Of a DNA stretch of 64,000 nucleotides, positions 22,080-33,960 are shown piece after piece. This DNA is from Trileptium ribeirensis. Lineage: Eukaryota; Nematoda; Enoplea; Enoplida; Thoracostomopsidae. The stretch lies in the NCBI GenBank assembly GCA_030248225.1, contig JASANE010000798.1:33372-97371 (forward strand). Reading direction: 5' to 3'. The position numbers and the translations under genes are program-made. Position 1 is the stretch's first letter, and each line of letters opens with the position of its first letter. The notes under the pieces are model-generated. The model had not been told where the DNA came from. It was given only the letters and a program-made list of their open reading frames with translations, and ran no database searches.

Positions 22080-22430
22080 GGGTGGGGACTGGAATTTTTC
22101 GATTACCCCAGATTCATGCTTCCTGGCAAAATTTTGGGCTCCCCCGGTTCACCGCCTCTTCGAAATTTTTTGTTTCCAATCGGTCCAAAGTACATAAAAT
22201 TTGATCAAAACTTGTACTAAACTCCCGTTCTGAAGCCAAAAATTAAGCAAATTTTATGAAAATTTGCTTCAAAATCGCTTTTTCCCTAAATCAAAACCAT
22301 TTTTGCAGTGTTTCTGACACGATTTTAACCGTTTCTCTTGGAAAAATTCCTCCTGGCAAAATCGGGCGCCCGCCGGTTCGGAATGAGGGGCCCCTGGCAA
22401 AATTTCCACCGAATGGAGAGTCCAGTACTG
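22080..22430 (-). repeat. Dispersed repeat shared with 14.36-14.76 kb
   Basis: On the minus strand the order ACTCTCCATTCGG, CCCGATTTTGCCAGG, GTGTCAGAAAC and GAGCCCAAAATTTTGCC matches 14360-14660 on the plus strand. It abuts the 3' side of the LINE at 22.43 kb and may have truncated it. Confidence 0.65.
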
Positions 22431-22439
22431 TAATACGAG

Positions 22440-25030
22440 TTTGTATGGGTGCCCTCTGGTCCGAGTACTAATGGAGCGGATGAATAGGTCATCAACGTTG
22501 AAGTTTACATGGTTGTTGAATAATTTGTACAGGAAGATTAAGTCTTGGCGGAGACGTCGAGTTGAGAGTTTTTGTAAACCCAGAAAAGCAAGCCGGTTTT
22601 CATAGCTGAAATCATATAACCCTGTTACTCGTTTGGTAGCATAGCGTTGGACACGTTCTATTAAATCTATATCGCGCTGGATGTAGGGACTCCATGCCTC
22701 AGAACCGTATTCTAATTTGGCGCGAACTAAACTTTTGTATAGAGGCAAAAACAGATTTAGTTATTGGCCGGAAAGCTCGCAGTATAGGGCGCAATATAGC
22801 AAAGGCGCTTTTGACTACTTTGGGGACGTGCAGTGAGGACTTCAGATCTTTTGAGATTGTTATACCCAGATCGTCAACTTGATCGACTGAACGAAGCCGC
22901 CGGTCATTGAGATGATACTGAAAAACAGGATTGTTATAACCAAAGTTTACTATAACACATTTATCACATTTATATAACATTAAAATGTAAATAGTTATCT
23001 TGAGCCCAAGAACCGGCGTTAGAAAGATTGTTTTGAAACGACAAGGCGTCGCTGGAATAATTGTTTCGGTCAATTGCTTTTGCAATCCGAGTGTCATCTG
23101 CGTATTTTCCTATAAAACAGTCAATGTATGTATCGAAATGGTCAATGTAGAAGAGGAAAAGTGTTGGAGCAAGGACAGTGCCCTGAGGTACACCACTTGT
23201 GACACTACCTTCATTTGACAAGCAGTCACCGATGATGACTTTTTGAGTACGATCTTTTAGAAAGTTGTTAACATAAGATATCATATGCCCACCAAAACCG
23301 TATTGAGACAATTTATAAAGTAGCCTGTTGTGGGCAACCTTATCAAACGCCTTGGACAGATCCAGATATGCACAATCTACCAGGTAGTTATTGTCGACGG
23401 AAGCTATAACAAAGTTAAGGAAGTTTAGAAGCTCTAAAATTGCTGTGCGGCCTGGAAGGAAACCGTACTGGGACAGGTGAAAAAGATTGTTAGAGAGAGA
23501 GCGTATGTCAATAGTTTAGAATGAACAATTTTTTCGAGCACTTTGGAGACACTTGATGTAAGACTAATTGGTCTGTAGTTATCAGGTTGATGTCGTGAGC
23601 CTTTTTTGAAGATAGGAATAACGTGTGCTGTTTTCCAGTCGCCTGGTATAGTGTCGGTTGCAAATACAAGCTGGAATAGATGAAAAAGAGGTGTGGCTAA
23701 AACAATGGCTGCGTTTTTCAGTACAATGTTAGGTATGCCATCGGGGCCCGGAGATGATTCGGCTTTAAGTTTGGTACAGATTGTCAAAACATCGAGAATA
23801 GTGAAGTCAATGTTGTCAATTGAACACGTTCCCTTTCTCGGAATGGGTTCGCCGATTTGATTGATATCTGAAAAAACGCTGATGAAATGAGTATTAAAAA
23901 TGTTTGCGCAGATCTGAGGATCGGACGTATACTGGTCACCAGTTTTAAGTGGGCCACAGACACGTTCGGGTTTGAGTTGAGTCCGAGTATAAACCCAAAA
24001 GTGCTTCGGGTGTGATCCAAGATTGGTTGCAAGACGAGTTAAGTATTTCGATTTAGCCTGAAGAATAACTGTGTTAGTAAGCTCGACTGTTTGCCTGTAT
24101 AAGATCCATGATGCATAAGTGCGGTCGCGTTGATGTCTGCGGTGAGCGTTGTGCTGTTTTTATGGCGGCCCAAGTGTTGAAGTTGGCCCATGAAGGACGA
24201 CGACGTTGGCGGTTAACTGAAACAGTAGGACAATAAAGTTCAATACCGGTTGTTATGATAGTTTTTAGCTGTTGCCAGCCAGATTCGACTGAGGTTGGGC
24301 AATAGTTAGCTAGATTATGTGACAGATAGTTGATGCAGTTTGGCCAATCGAGACGTCGCCAGCACTTCTTTGTAGTTGATGCTGCGTTAAATGTGGAAAC
24401 AGGTTTGAGCTGAAACAATACACTGTTATGATCACTTAAGCCAATAGGGCATCCCACATTGACGGCAGTAATAAGATTAGGCACATTGCAAAACACTATA
24501 TCTAATATACTGTCATGTCGCGTTGGGACTGTTACAAACTGTGACAAATTGTTTTCAAAAATTATGCTCATAATGCTGTCCAAGTGAGATGGCCAAGTAA
24601 AGTCTACCCAGTTAATTTGTGGGTAATTGAAGTCACCAACAAGCAAAATGAAATCAAAGTCGATTATTTTATTTAATGCACTTAGTAGATTTAGGTTATG
24701 TAATTCGGTATTGTTAGGTGAACGATAAACACATGACACAAGAGTTTTTTGACCGTTGAAATCGCAAATACAACTAATACACTCCTCGTATAAAGAAAAG
24801 TCAACTGACGAGTTATAACAGTTTACAGAATTACTGATATACATTAAAACACCACTTCCGCGGGACAAACGATCGCCATGAAAAAGTTTATATCCTGGTA
24901 TAGCAATTTCAGAGTCAAGTATACCAATATGACACCACGATTCAGTAACAAAAACTAGTAGTGGCTCTTCGTTAACACATAGCAAGCGCAAATTGTCAAT
25001 TTTGTTGACCAGAGATTGACTATTAAATAA
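22440..25030 (-). pseudogene. LINE ORF2: endonuclease and reverse transcriptase, frameshifted
   Basis: The endonuclease part (to 24074) shows VTESWCH, LLVGDFNYPQINW, SILDIVF and LSDHNSV, the AP-endonuclease-like motifs. The reverse transcriptase part shows SSPGPDGIP, FKKGSRHQPDNYRPISL, SGVPQGTVLAPTLF and the catalytic YADD at 23094-23104. The C-terminal part includes AKLEYGSEAWSP. The frame changes at least near 24.05, 23.78, 23.45, 22.97 and 22.73 kb. The catalytic residues remain, but the protein cannot be made whole. Confidence 0.85.
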
Positions 25031-25325
25031 AACGCACCAGTGTGATTTGTTGTTGTTATTGTTGTTGTTGCTGTTGTTGTTGTTACTGTTGTTGTTGTTG
25101 TGAGTTGTGGTTTTGTGAGTATAGTTAAAAGTAAGAGTAGTAGTAGTAGTGGTAGTTACAGTAGTAGTTGTTATAGTCGTGTTTGCAGTGTAAGTAGTAA
25201 CTGTAGTGTTAGCAGTAGCAGTTAAAGTTATAGTATCAGTTGGGGAAGTTGTATTGTTTGAATAGACTGTAATATTGATGTTTGTGTTATTGTTGATGAG
25301 GTTAGAGTTCGAAGTATAATTGTTT
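25030..25325 (-). repeat. Imperfect TTG/TAG trinucleotide microsatellite inside the LINE
   Basis: On the plus strand the stretch is made of GTTGTT and AGTAGT triplets. On the minus strand it stays open and encodes runs of Asn and Thr just before the endonuclease domain. It lies between ORF1 and ORF2. Confidence 0.75.
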
Positions 25326-25329
25326 GTTG

Positions 25330-26188
25330 CTAGTTGTTTCCCGGCCCGTTTTTTGGCACAATACGACCACGATATATACGTAATTGCTCACCAGCAGCAC
25401 ATCTCGCCTTAAACTCTTTATACAACTTAACTTCTTCCTCACGTTGCATTTTGGTGAGGTCACGCTTTATACTACATTTTTTAAATCGGCTGTCTACTGT
25501 GTGTTTGAGATTGCTAGCATTACGCAAAATTTCGACCGGATCTTCAGGTGAACCAAATACGACTTTCAGAGGCTGAATTTTGCCATCAACTTTTTTACCA
25601 ACACGAAAAACATTTTTAATGGTTACATCTGATGGCTCTGTGTGCGTTGCCAATAACAGTTGTTTGAAAAGCTCATTATTATCAGTATCATTGTCATCCA
25701 AATTGAATATGACCAAATTTGATTGACGGGACTGGCGGTCGCTAATTTCCATCACGGCGGATGACAAGGTGAAAGATGATACGGCAGTGGTACCGCCCCC
25801 TTCCCCAGGTCGAGCAGTTGATAGGTAACTGCGTGTGGGCGTTGGACCAGGAGCTGCAATTTCGGCCACGGCTGAGCAAAGCTGATCAAGTTTGGTTGAC
25901 AACGCTTCAATTTTAGATGCATTTGTATTAATTCCATTGAAACTCTTTGACAACTGGTAAGCAGCGCACACATGACCAGAATACCTGACTGTTGGGCTTC
26001 GTAATTTCGCGGAGAAGAGTTTGAGTAACGTTTCCACACGTTGATCCAGTGTGGAAGTTCTCTCGGCAGCAGCTACATTTTACATATGTGTCGCCATTTG
26101 CAACGTGAATCGGTTGACCACATGAAGCGTGGGCACACGTTAGAGCACGATCGGATATATCATTAGAATTTCGTGTATTCGGCATCAT
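25330..26188 (-). pseudogene. LINE ORF1: PHD-like finger and nucleic-acid-binding domain
   Basis: The first frame (26188-25928) has the cysteine and histidine spacing of a PHD-like finger: CAHASCG, CSCCRENFH, STC and WSCVRC. The second frame (about 26037-25330) carries SAVMEISDRQSRQSNLVIFN and FRVGKK, typical of the coiled coil and RRM-like part of LINE ORF1 proteins that bind the element RNA. A frame change lies between about 25930 and 26040. ORF1 functions in the retrotransposition particle. Confidence 0.8.
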
Positions 26189-26279
26189 TTATGCATATAT
26201 AGTAATAAAATCTGTCTATATGCTATAGGCGGATATTACACAAAACCGCAAAAGGTAGAACAAAACTAACACCCGTTAG

Positions 26280-27430
26280 TTAAGTATGAGCAAGAAATTT
26301 CCCATGCCGGAAAACCCCCAAGTGCAAGATATCAGCCTCACAGGACGTCACAATAAAATTATGAATTTTGGGTCGAGGAACCATGCGGGCGCCATGCCCC
26401 GTACCCATGGAACTATGAGTCGCAGAGCAAAACCAACACAGGCAATGAGTCTCCCATGCTCGAAAACCGCCAAGTGAAACTTTTTAACCGCCCAGGACGT
26501 CAGAACAAATTTTCGAATTTTAGTCCATGAACCACGAGGGTGACATATTTCAAACCCCATAACTTCAGAACCGAGCTTTAATCGAAAAACAAAAAATGCG
26601 GATTGGCAATTATCATTTTATTATGAAATAAAATTACCCAAAGAAAAATTTCAAAAGTAAAGATAAAAATAACCTTGCTTCTGTGAACGGTACGAAAATG
26701 AGGTAAAACCCTTTGTTGACCTCTGAGCCCGAACCATGGAAGCGCCATACCCCCGTACAGATGGAATCCTATGTCACACACCATAACCGACACCGTCAAT
26801 GAGTTTCGCATGCCGGAAAACACCAAGTGAAGCTTTTCAGCCGCCCAGGACGCCAGAAAATTTTTTCGAATTTTGGGTCGAGGAACCACGAGGGAGCCAT
26901 ATCGCAAACCCCATAACTCCAGAACCCCAGCCTTAATCGAAAAACAAAAAAATACGCTTCCGCATTTATCATTTTACTATGAAATAAACCAACCATAGAA
27001 AAAAATTCGAATGGTACGACAAAAATAATCTTGCTTCCGTGAAGGGTACTAAAATGGGGTAAAAACCCTCATTTGGACCTCTGACCCCGGGGGCGCCATA
27101 CCCCCGTGCTCGTACCCATAGAACCATATGTCACACAGCGAAACCAACACCGGCATTGAGTTTTCCACGCCCGAAAACCCAAACATGAAACTTTTAAGCA
27201 GCCCAGGACGTCAGAAAAAGATTTTCGAATTTTGGGTCGAGGAACTATGGGTGCGTCATACTCCCGTACCTCAAACCCCATGACTCCAGAACGGGAGCTT
27301 TAATCAAAAAACAAAAAATATGCATCGGCATTTATCATTTTACAATGAAATAAAACCAACCAGAGAAATAAATTTGAAAGTTAAAATAAAAATAACGTTG
27401 TTTCGTGAAGGTACTAAAATGGGGTAAAAT
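26280..27430. repeat. ~355-bp tandem repeat, about three units
   Basis: The block TTTTCGAATTTT with GGACGTCAGAA recurs near 26499, 26850 and 27208, giving periods of about 351 and 359 bp, and a shorter related piece lies at 26346. Each unit also has GAGGAACCA, CCCGTACC, ACACCGGCA-like and AAAATGGGGTAAAA blocks. Frames of 65-109 codons on the minus strand are by-products of the repeat. Confidence 0.75.
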
Positions 27431-28330
27431 GGGAGAAAAAAACCACATTTTGACTAGTGCTGACTTAGCTTGCCCCGGCCGCAGCTAACCGAAAAGTACT
27501 CTGCGTTCGATATTCCAGCGCATACAAAGCATATATACATACATTCAGACGGGGGGTGGTTGGAGGGAGTAAAATTCCCAATGGAACGCCGGACACCCCC
27601 CCCCGCTGAGTGAGGTGAACTAATAGTCGAAAATTTGACGCCGGCGACCAAAAAAGGTCCTCGCTACCGTACCGGACCCCTCCTAGAAAAATTTCAACGG
27701 GTACCGGGGGTTAACTCCTCGTGGATGACCCCAAGGGCATCTATCCATCGTCGACATGTATGCAAATATACCAATAACCAAATCATTGTTTAAATATGAT
27801 TCTTCAAGATAATCACGTAAAAATAATAATCTTGTTGAAATATCAAAAACTCTACACATGTCGTTTTAATATTTTAGTTTATTAGTTTAATACACTGTAC
27901 ATTATGAGCTAAAGTTCAGTTTCAGGAAGGTGATGTGGAATTTGCACTGTCCTAGTTAGTAGCAAGCATTATATCTTCATCTCCAGATTATCTGTTTTAC
28001 TAACTAAGGTACCAAAATATTTTTTATGAAACAGTATCCCCCGCCCCGGCACCTAAATTTTACCTTTACCGGGGCCGGAGCGGGGCTAAATTTGTTACCG
28101 AGGGCCCGGAGCTACACCCCGGTACATCCCTAATTTTGCCGCCTGACATTGAAACCAGAGCCCAAATAATAAAACGCTCGGCCATGTACACGGTAAATCG
28201 GCTATTCTGGTTCGAATGAGCCTAAGATCATGAAAATCGGTTAAGTCGTTCCCGAGTTATAGCCGATCGAACGCACAGAGACGGAATTTAATAGCTTTCA
28301 CCACTACAAAACACAATCTCCACTACGTTA
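27430..28330. other. Intergenic stretch with GC-rich ACCGGGG blocks
   Basis: 27530-27720 and 28030-28130 contain runs of C or G and repeated CCGGTACC, ACCGGGG and GGGCCCGG motifs in otherwise AT-rich DNA. No gene is seen. Confidence 0.4.
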
Positions 28331-28337
28331 CACTACG

Positions 28338-28480
28338 TTCTGAAAAGAACGCGTGCCATACCCAATCGTCCAAAGGCATTTTACTGGCCACACCTCGTTC
28401 CACACAACCATCAGTGACGAATCCCGTCCCCTTTATAATTCCGATAACAGTCACAAAAATAACCCTCCAACCCTACCCAT
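28338..28480 (+). repeat. Terminal block of the ~2-kb dispersed element (copy 2)
   Basis: It has GAACGCGTGCCATACCCA, CATTTTACTGGCCACACC and CAGTGACGAATCCCGTCCCC in the common order. It faces the inverted copy at 28683-28800 across a tRNA-like segment. Confidence 0.75.
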
Positions 28481-28570
28481 ATCATTTCGACAGAAAATAA
28501 CACCAGTGGTAGGCCTCAATGGGCAACGGAGAATGACAAATATAGCGGCTTAATAACTGCTACGAAGTCC

Positions 28571-28655
28571 GGGAAGTATAGCTCAGTCGGTAGATCGCAA
28601 CATCTTTGCGGGTCCAAGAGCGGGAGGTCATGGGTTCGAATCACAGCCACGCCCA
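28571..28655 (+). repeat. tRNA-derived module (SINE-like), plus-strand copy
   Basis: It reads TATAGCTCAGTCGGTAGA (A box), then TTTGCGGGTCCAAGAGCGGG, GGGTTCGAATCACA (B box) and ends CCACGCCC. The 5' end GGGAAGT pairs only partly with the 3' end, and the T stem has mismatches, so I call it a tRNA-derived pseudogene or SINE head. It is the same family as the antisense modules at 20.7-21.4 kb. Confidence 0.65.
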
Positions 28656-28682
28656 AATTTTCGGCCCGCCGTTTTTGTTATT

Positions 28683-28800
28683 TCATTATTGGTAGGAACG
28701 AGGTGTGGCCAGTACATTGTCGGTGGGGATACTCGGATGGCACGCGTTCTTTCTCTTTTTGTGATTAGTACCTGTCTTATATTTTGCGTTGCGGCGCGAC
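28683..28800 (-). repeat. Terminal block of the ~2-kb dispersed element (copy 3, inverted)
   Basis: On the minus strand it gives GAACGCGTGCCATCCGAG, then TACTGGCCACACCTCGTTCC, matching copy 2 at 28338. Together they form an inverted repeat around the tRNA-like module. Confidence 0.75.
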
Positions 28801-30640
28801 TACGTCCGAAGCACTTCTGGTTTAGATACATGCGAACCAAACGCGTAGCAGAAAATGTTTATTTCAAAACGAGATAAAATATTAAGGCATGATAATTGAC
28901 TACTGGCGACCGTTAGCTATTTCACACGGCACTGTTCTTTAGTACCCTTGGTTATATCACACTTACTGCAACACCGGCAACTGTCGCCTAATTCAGTTGT
29001 TAACACTAACTCGGCCACTAGCGCTCTATACTAACCCGTTCCCGAATGCTATTAGCGTTAAGGTTAGGTTATGTATTATTTTTGTTAAGTATTTTGTGAG
29101 GTTGGTACAATCGCACTCGACTTGCGACGATGCACGAGTAATTGACTACCTCAACCTAGGCCGTTAGATTTACGCTAATACTGTCCTTATTTAATACACT
29201 TGCCCCCGAATGGCTGACAAATGCGTTACAGTTTAAGTGACAGTTAAAGTTTAGGTTATCTATTACGTTACTAAAGCTCTTGTGAGTTGATACAGCTGAC
29301 CACCGAATCGTTGGCCAACTGCAGGGTTAATTAATTACCTTAACCTGAGTCTTACAGTTACGCTATTAAAATGCCGGTTATGTTAAACAAGCCGCCCCCG
29401 AGTAGCTGACGGCTACGTTACTAAAACTGTATGGTAGCGGTCGACTACTATTCAGTTAGAATTTTGCTGAATCCATTGGCCCTCGAATGGCTGGTCAGCT
29501 GGCTGGTTATTACATGTAGAGTTTTCGAGGTGGTTCGTCGAATCCACACACCTTACTCACCCGGTCTTCTCAAGAATAACACTATATATTTGTTGAGCCG
29601 CCCCGAATGGCTACCGCACCCAGCAAGGAGAACTACTAACCTTAGAGCACACCTGTTCAGCTCGCCCGGGTATTACTCACTCGACCCTTTCTTTTGGCCG
29701 AAGTTGTAAGATATTACTAATTCTTAATGTTAACTAATATATATTAGTTACACGCTCTTATTATGATTATGGTCATTTCGATTTTTATAAGGTAACTTAT
29801 ATTACTATATTCAACTATTAAGAATACTTAAAATACTTATGTGTGTAGCTTGGAGTAATTCTCAGCTCCTACTTTACAAAAACAGAACTCTAGTAAACCC
29901 GAACTCTATAAATCCAAAACACGTCTGAACTCCTCGTATAAATTCTTTATATGCGCACCGTATGCTCTCCAAGAACCAAAACCATAAGCCACAGCACTAA
30001 AGCCACTCTAAACTCAGTCTTTGATTCAAGCCCTATTACAAAAACAGATGCAATAACGGCTGCCGTACAAATTCTATCAGACTACCCCTTCCGGGCAGCT
30101 GTGTAAGCCGTCCAAATAAAAACCAATATATCTAGCAGAACTTCAGCGAATTTCTTTATGCGTAATATAGCAGCCGAACAAGAGCTCTGCACAACCAAAC
30201 TGAAACTAAAAAATAATAAAAATTAGGTTAGCTAAGCTTAGGAAATGTTGCAATTTATGCAATTAGGTAAAAGGTTAAGATTTAGGAAAATTTAGTAAAA
30301 ACAGAGAAAATAAAACCAAGAGAGGGCCCAATAAGATTTTTTGCAAAACCAAATGAAAATTTTAAGGGAATTTAGACGAAGGAACCTTTAATAGAATACC
30401 GGACCCCCGACAATTGGTTGTTGCATTTTTATGCTTCTGAGTGGGTAGGGTTGGACGGAAATTTTCGTTATGACTGCTATCGGTAGTTAAATGGGGAAGG
30501 GATTCTTCACCGAAAGTTGCGTGGTCCGAGGTGTGGCCAGTAGTATGCCTGTGGTACGATTCGGTTGATGCGCGTTCTTACTTCTCGTGGTCAGTATCGG
30601 TGCCCTATATTTTGCGTTGCGGCGCGATGTATTTCTCTAG
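28800..30640 (-). repeat. Inverted units of the ~2-kb dispersed element
   Basis: The terminal block recurs at 30400-30640 on the minus strand (GAGGTGTGGCCAGTA and TTTTGCGTTGCGGCGCGA on the plus strand). The sequence after each terminal block also matches: CGGCACTGTTCTTTAGTAC near 28927 and TGGCACTATTCTTTAGTAC near 30752. This suggests two units in head-to-tail order on the minus strand. No coding frame is recognised. Confidence 0.6.
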
Positions 30641-31060
30641 TCACTCGTGTTTTAAATAAATAGGCAGAAAACACGTATGTGGATTTCTAATGCAACAAGA
30701 TAAAATATTGGGCACACTGCTTGAGAACGTACTACTCGTTGGCTATGACACCTGGCACTATTCTTTAGTACTGGTAATTCTAGTTCAAGCTAAAATTCCA
30801 CCGGTTTACTCGTACAGTTTCACTGGCGATGTTATTGCAACTAGGCCAGTCTTTTGTTTTCCACTCGGCTATCCTTATTCCTGCTAGTTTATAGCTTAGA
30901 TTATGGATTTAGAATAATTGCCTGCAGACGTCTTTGCCAAAGCCTCAAATTTCAAAAAAAATAGAAATGTTCTTAAAAACTCAAGCTTTGAAAATCCCAT
31001 TAAGTTCGTTTCACTTTAGTCAAGTTCATCCACTTGGCGACTCCGCCAGATTGGTCGGAT
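30640..31060. other. Stretch between the dispersed unit and a LINE fragment
   Basis: 30690-30800 still resembles the ~2-kb unit. The remainder is AT-rich with no recognised feature. Confidence 0.4.
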
Positions 31061-31660
31061 TCCACAATGCTTAGATGTCGAAACGGCGAAGAGACGTCGT
31101 ACGGGCTTTTATAATGTCCCGGATCGACTACTGCAACGCACTGTACTGCGGCTTGCCCACGACAAATCTACAACCTGTTCATCTTTTACTACATAATGCG
31201 GCCAGAATTGTTCCCGTTACGCGACGCTGCGAACATATATATAGGTCCTGTGCTGCATGAGCTACACTGGTTGCCGTTTGACCAGCGAATTCGATACAAA
31301 GTACTCCTGCTGGTTCACAAAGCTCTGGCGTCAAACAGCCCTGCATACATTGCTGAAATGTTGCAACTATCAACTGCAACTCGCTTAGCCAATGAAAGAG
31401 TACTGCGCGTTGACGTCACACGGAATAACAGTTTCTGGTTCATTGGCCCATCCTCATGGAACAGATTGCCAACTAGGCTTCTTGACAGTGTTTTAAACAT
31501 TACTGAATTTAAGTCAAAGTTAAAGACGTTTCTGTTTCCGCTGGTCTTACTTTCATAATGTTAAAAATAATGGTATTGTAAATTGTTATATCGTATCCAG
31601 CGCTTTTAGAATGCTATCAGCGGAAAGGGAGCTTTATAAATGCCTTCTTATTATTAAGTA
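31060..31660 (+). mobile_element. 3' end of a CR1-like LINE with its 3' UTR
   Basis: The coding part shows VVRAFIMSRIDYCNALYCGL, LHELHWLPFDQRIRYK, ANERVLRVDVTRN and GPSSWNRLP, the conserved C-terminus of CR1-like reverse transcriptase proteins. One frame change lies near 31200-31235. The 3' UTR (31590-31655) has AGCGCTTTT, GCGGAAAGGGAGCTTTATAA and ends TTCTTATTATTA, matching the LINE on the minus strand at 63.06-63.13 kb. It is 5'-truncated. Confidence 0.85.
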
Positions 31661-31780
31661 CGACAGAAACCTATGACTCACATGTAAGTGGAGATTTTGC
31701 TCCCTTTCTGTTTAAACTTTATATATTAAGAATATAAACTTTTTTGTAATTATGAATATGTTCTGTTTTATAAATTTATT

Positions 31781-31826
31781 GAGCGGAGCGAGGTCGCCGA
31801 GCAAAGCGAGTCGACCGAGCGAAGCG
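31781..31826. repeat. GAGCGAAGCGAG-type short tandem motif
   Basis: The stretch repeats degenerate copies of GAGCGAAGCGAG (GAGCGGAGCGAG, GAGCAAAGCGAG, GAGCGAAGCG). The function is unknown. Related GCTTCGCTCG strings occur near 16940 and 51990. Confidence 0.6.
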
Positions 31827-31829
31827 TTT

Positions 31830-33956
31830 TTATTTTCTGTCTGGGAGCAAAAAAGTCGATATCCGTCCGTCCGTTAGTCTTTCATGGATCTCAAGAACCA
31901 CTGAACCTATTTCAAAAAACTTTTTTTGTTTGAAGGCTTATCATGTGAGGATGTGCACTTGATATTTTAGAAGTTTGGCAACTTGCTAATTTTATCTTTA
32001 ATTAAGCTGATTAGCTAATTAACACCCTAATTAAGCTCATAACAGCTTAATTATTGCTGTGCTTCGATTGCCATTCATCACCATGCTGTATAAGCCACGT
32101 GCCTCCCTTTGACTTGCTTTTCGTTCGAACGGAATAAAACTATTCTTTCATTTACTCATTGTTGTCTAGGTAATATGTTCCCAAGACATTGAGTACGTTC
32201 ATATTACTAATGCCGTCGCTCCGCTCAAAAAATGTAGTTCCACTACGACTGGTATATAATGCATATTGTTTCTTGTTACCACGGATTAGTAAGCCATTGC
32301 CTCAGTTTCGGGCTCGCTATGACGGTCTTAACGCCAGAGCAACCCCCGTTACGCTGATCTCTCGACTAGGCTAGAAGCACCAGAAAAACAAGCTAAAGCT
32401 TTAAAATACTTCGCTACATTGTTCCGGCTACTTGCTGTCTCTCAATAAACACACTAAGTGCCGCCGTAATAACACATTGATGCTGCCTAGTCCTGTTAGC
32501 TACGTAACCGATTACAAATTACACAATATTAAACCATAGTATATAAAACATTAGAATTCGTCTCTGACTATGCGCACCGACTTCCAGATCCAGACTGACT
32601 AAAAACTAAAAACAACTTTGTAAACGTAAGTTAGCTACTAAAACGAACATTTGAATACAAATTAACTAGGTAAAAGGAAAATTTATAAAATTTTTAACTT
32701 TTAAGATAACTTAAAACCAGGGACCCATATAATAGAGAGTTTTGTGATTTACGAGTGTTGAAAACAAAATTTGTGAAAATTAGGTCCTGGGATCCCTGGT
32801 TGGTAGCCTATTAGACCCAACACTGGTCCACTTTTTTGTACGAATGTATTTGTTTTATATGCAAACGATATAGCTACGTAATTTGCCTGCAATATAAACA
32901 ATATAAACTTATATAAAAAAGTTTAATAATTCTCAAAATATATTATAATAGTAAATAAATAATAATATTAACAAGATATATCAAACCACGTAATTCTCAA
33001 TCATGAAAATATACAATATAAGACTATGATAAAACTATATAATATCATTAAATACTATAATTTTCAAGCATAATAATATACAATATAAGACTATAATAAA
33101 AGTTATATAATAACATTAAATGTTAAAAAAACCCGCCCAAGTAATCCTGAGAGGCAATACCTTATATCGCTACAAAAAGAACAGTTTAGAGCGGCGGGTT
33201 CAAAGGCGGCAGCCCTCCGGCTTAGGCTTAGCGTTAGTGTATATCTCATAAAAGGACATAAACTTAGGCTAAGCCTAAAGAAACAAACAAATTTTATGCA
33301 ATAGCTTGCCGAATTTCCGTTGGTGAGGCTCAATTTTGGAAGCAGTTTTAACTTATCATAATTGGGTAATTGTTCTGAATTGGAGAACATAACACATCTC
33401 AAAAAACCACACGGCAACCTTGAGTAAAAATTTAAATCGGGATGAAATTTTACAAATTTGCAGATCTGGACAGAAAAATTTCAATGTTATAGACTAGTCT
33501 ATGGGTTCCACATATTTTAAGTCGGCGCGGACCATTACATATATAATGTTATGCTGGAAATACATAATGTTACATATCGTAAATGTACATGTAAATTACA
33601 TAATGTAGTTAACTAAATGTAAATCTTTCGTTGGGTAGTCGAGGCGTCAAGGGCTAACACGCTGCACATGTGGGCATGCATACCTAATGTCTTTCTTACT
33701 TCGCTGTTGCAGTCATTCCGAACTAAAATTCCTCCTGTTGTTATGATATTCAACATGTAAATTCATATGAGCATAAGCAAACTTCAAATATAAAAAAGAT
33801 CTTGTAGTTTTGCAACTAGTTATAGATACTGGCGTGCTACAGTCGGGTGATCTGCATCTGCGAGACTACCAACATGCCCTTTTTCCAGAGCTGTTAAATT
33901 ATTTCATCATAGCGATTATAGCGGAAAATTGAAATTTTGAGTTTAAAAAAGAAATA
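31830..33956. other. AT-rich intergenic stretch
   Basis: It contains a local direct duplication near 32995-33118, in which AATATACAATATAAGACTAT occurs twice. No gene is recognised. Confidence 0.4.
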
Positions 33957-33960
33957 TGAG

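Larger units (their letters stand above)
22430..26200 (-). mobile_element. CR1/L2-like LINE, decayed
   Basis: A nearly full-length non-LTR retrotransposon on the minus strand. ORF1 (PHD-like finger plus an RNA-binding-like domain) is followed by an Asn/Thr-rich microsatellite linker and ORF2 with endonuclease and reverse transcriptase. Several frame changes break ORF2, so it is inactive. The 3' side joins another repeat near 22430, and no 3' tail is seen. The clade assignment rests on the PHD-type ORF1 and the AP-type endonuclease and is by memory of the families. Confidence 0.85.

Noticed and set aside
26348..27281. Series of minus-strand frames as a gene family
   Set aside because: Their similarity to one another follows the ~355-bp DNA repeat, and the frames are not kept between units.
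28571..28655. An intact tRNA gene
   Set aside because: A and B boxes are present, but the acceptor and T stems have mismatches and related degenerate modules exist nearby, so a tRNA-derived repeat is more likely.
31781..31826. A CRISPR-like array
   Set aside because: The repeats are contiguous degenerate 12-mers without spacers, and the genome is eukaryotic.
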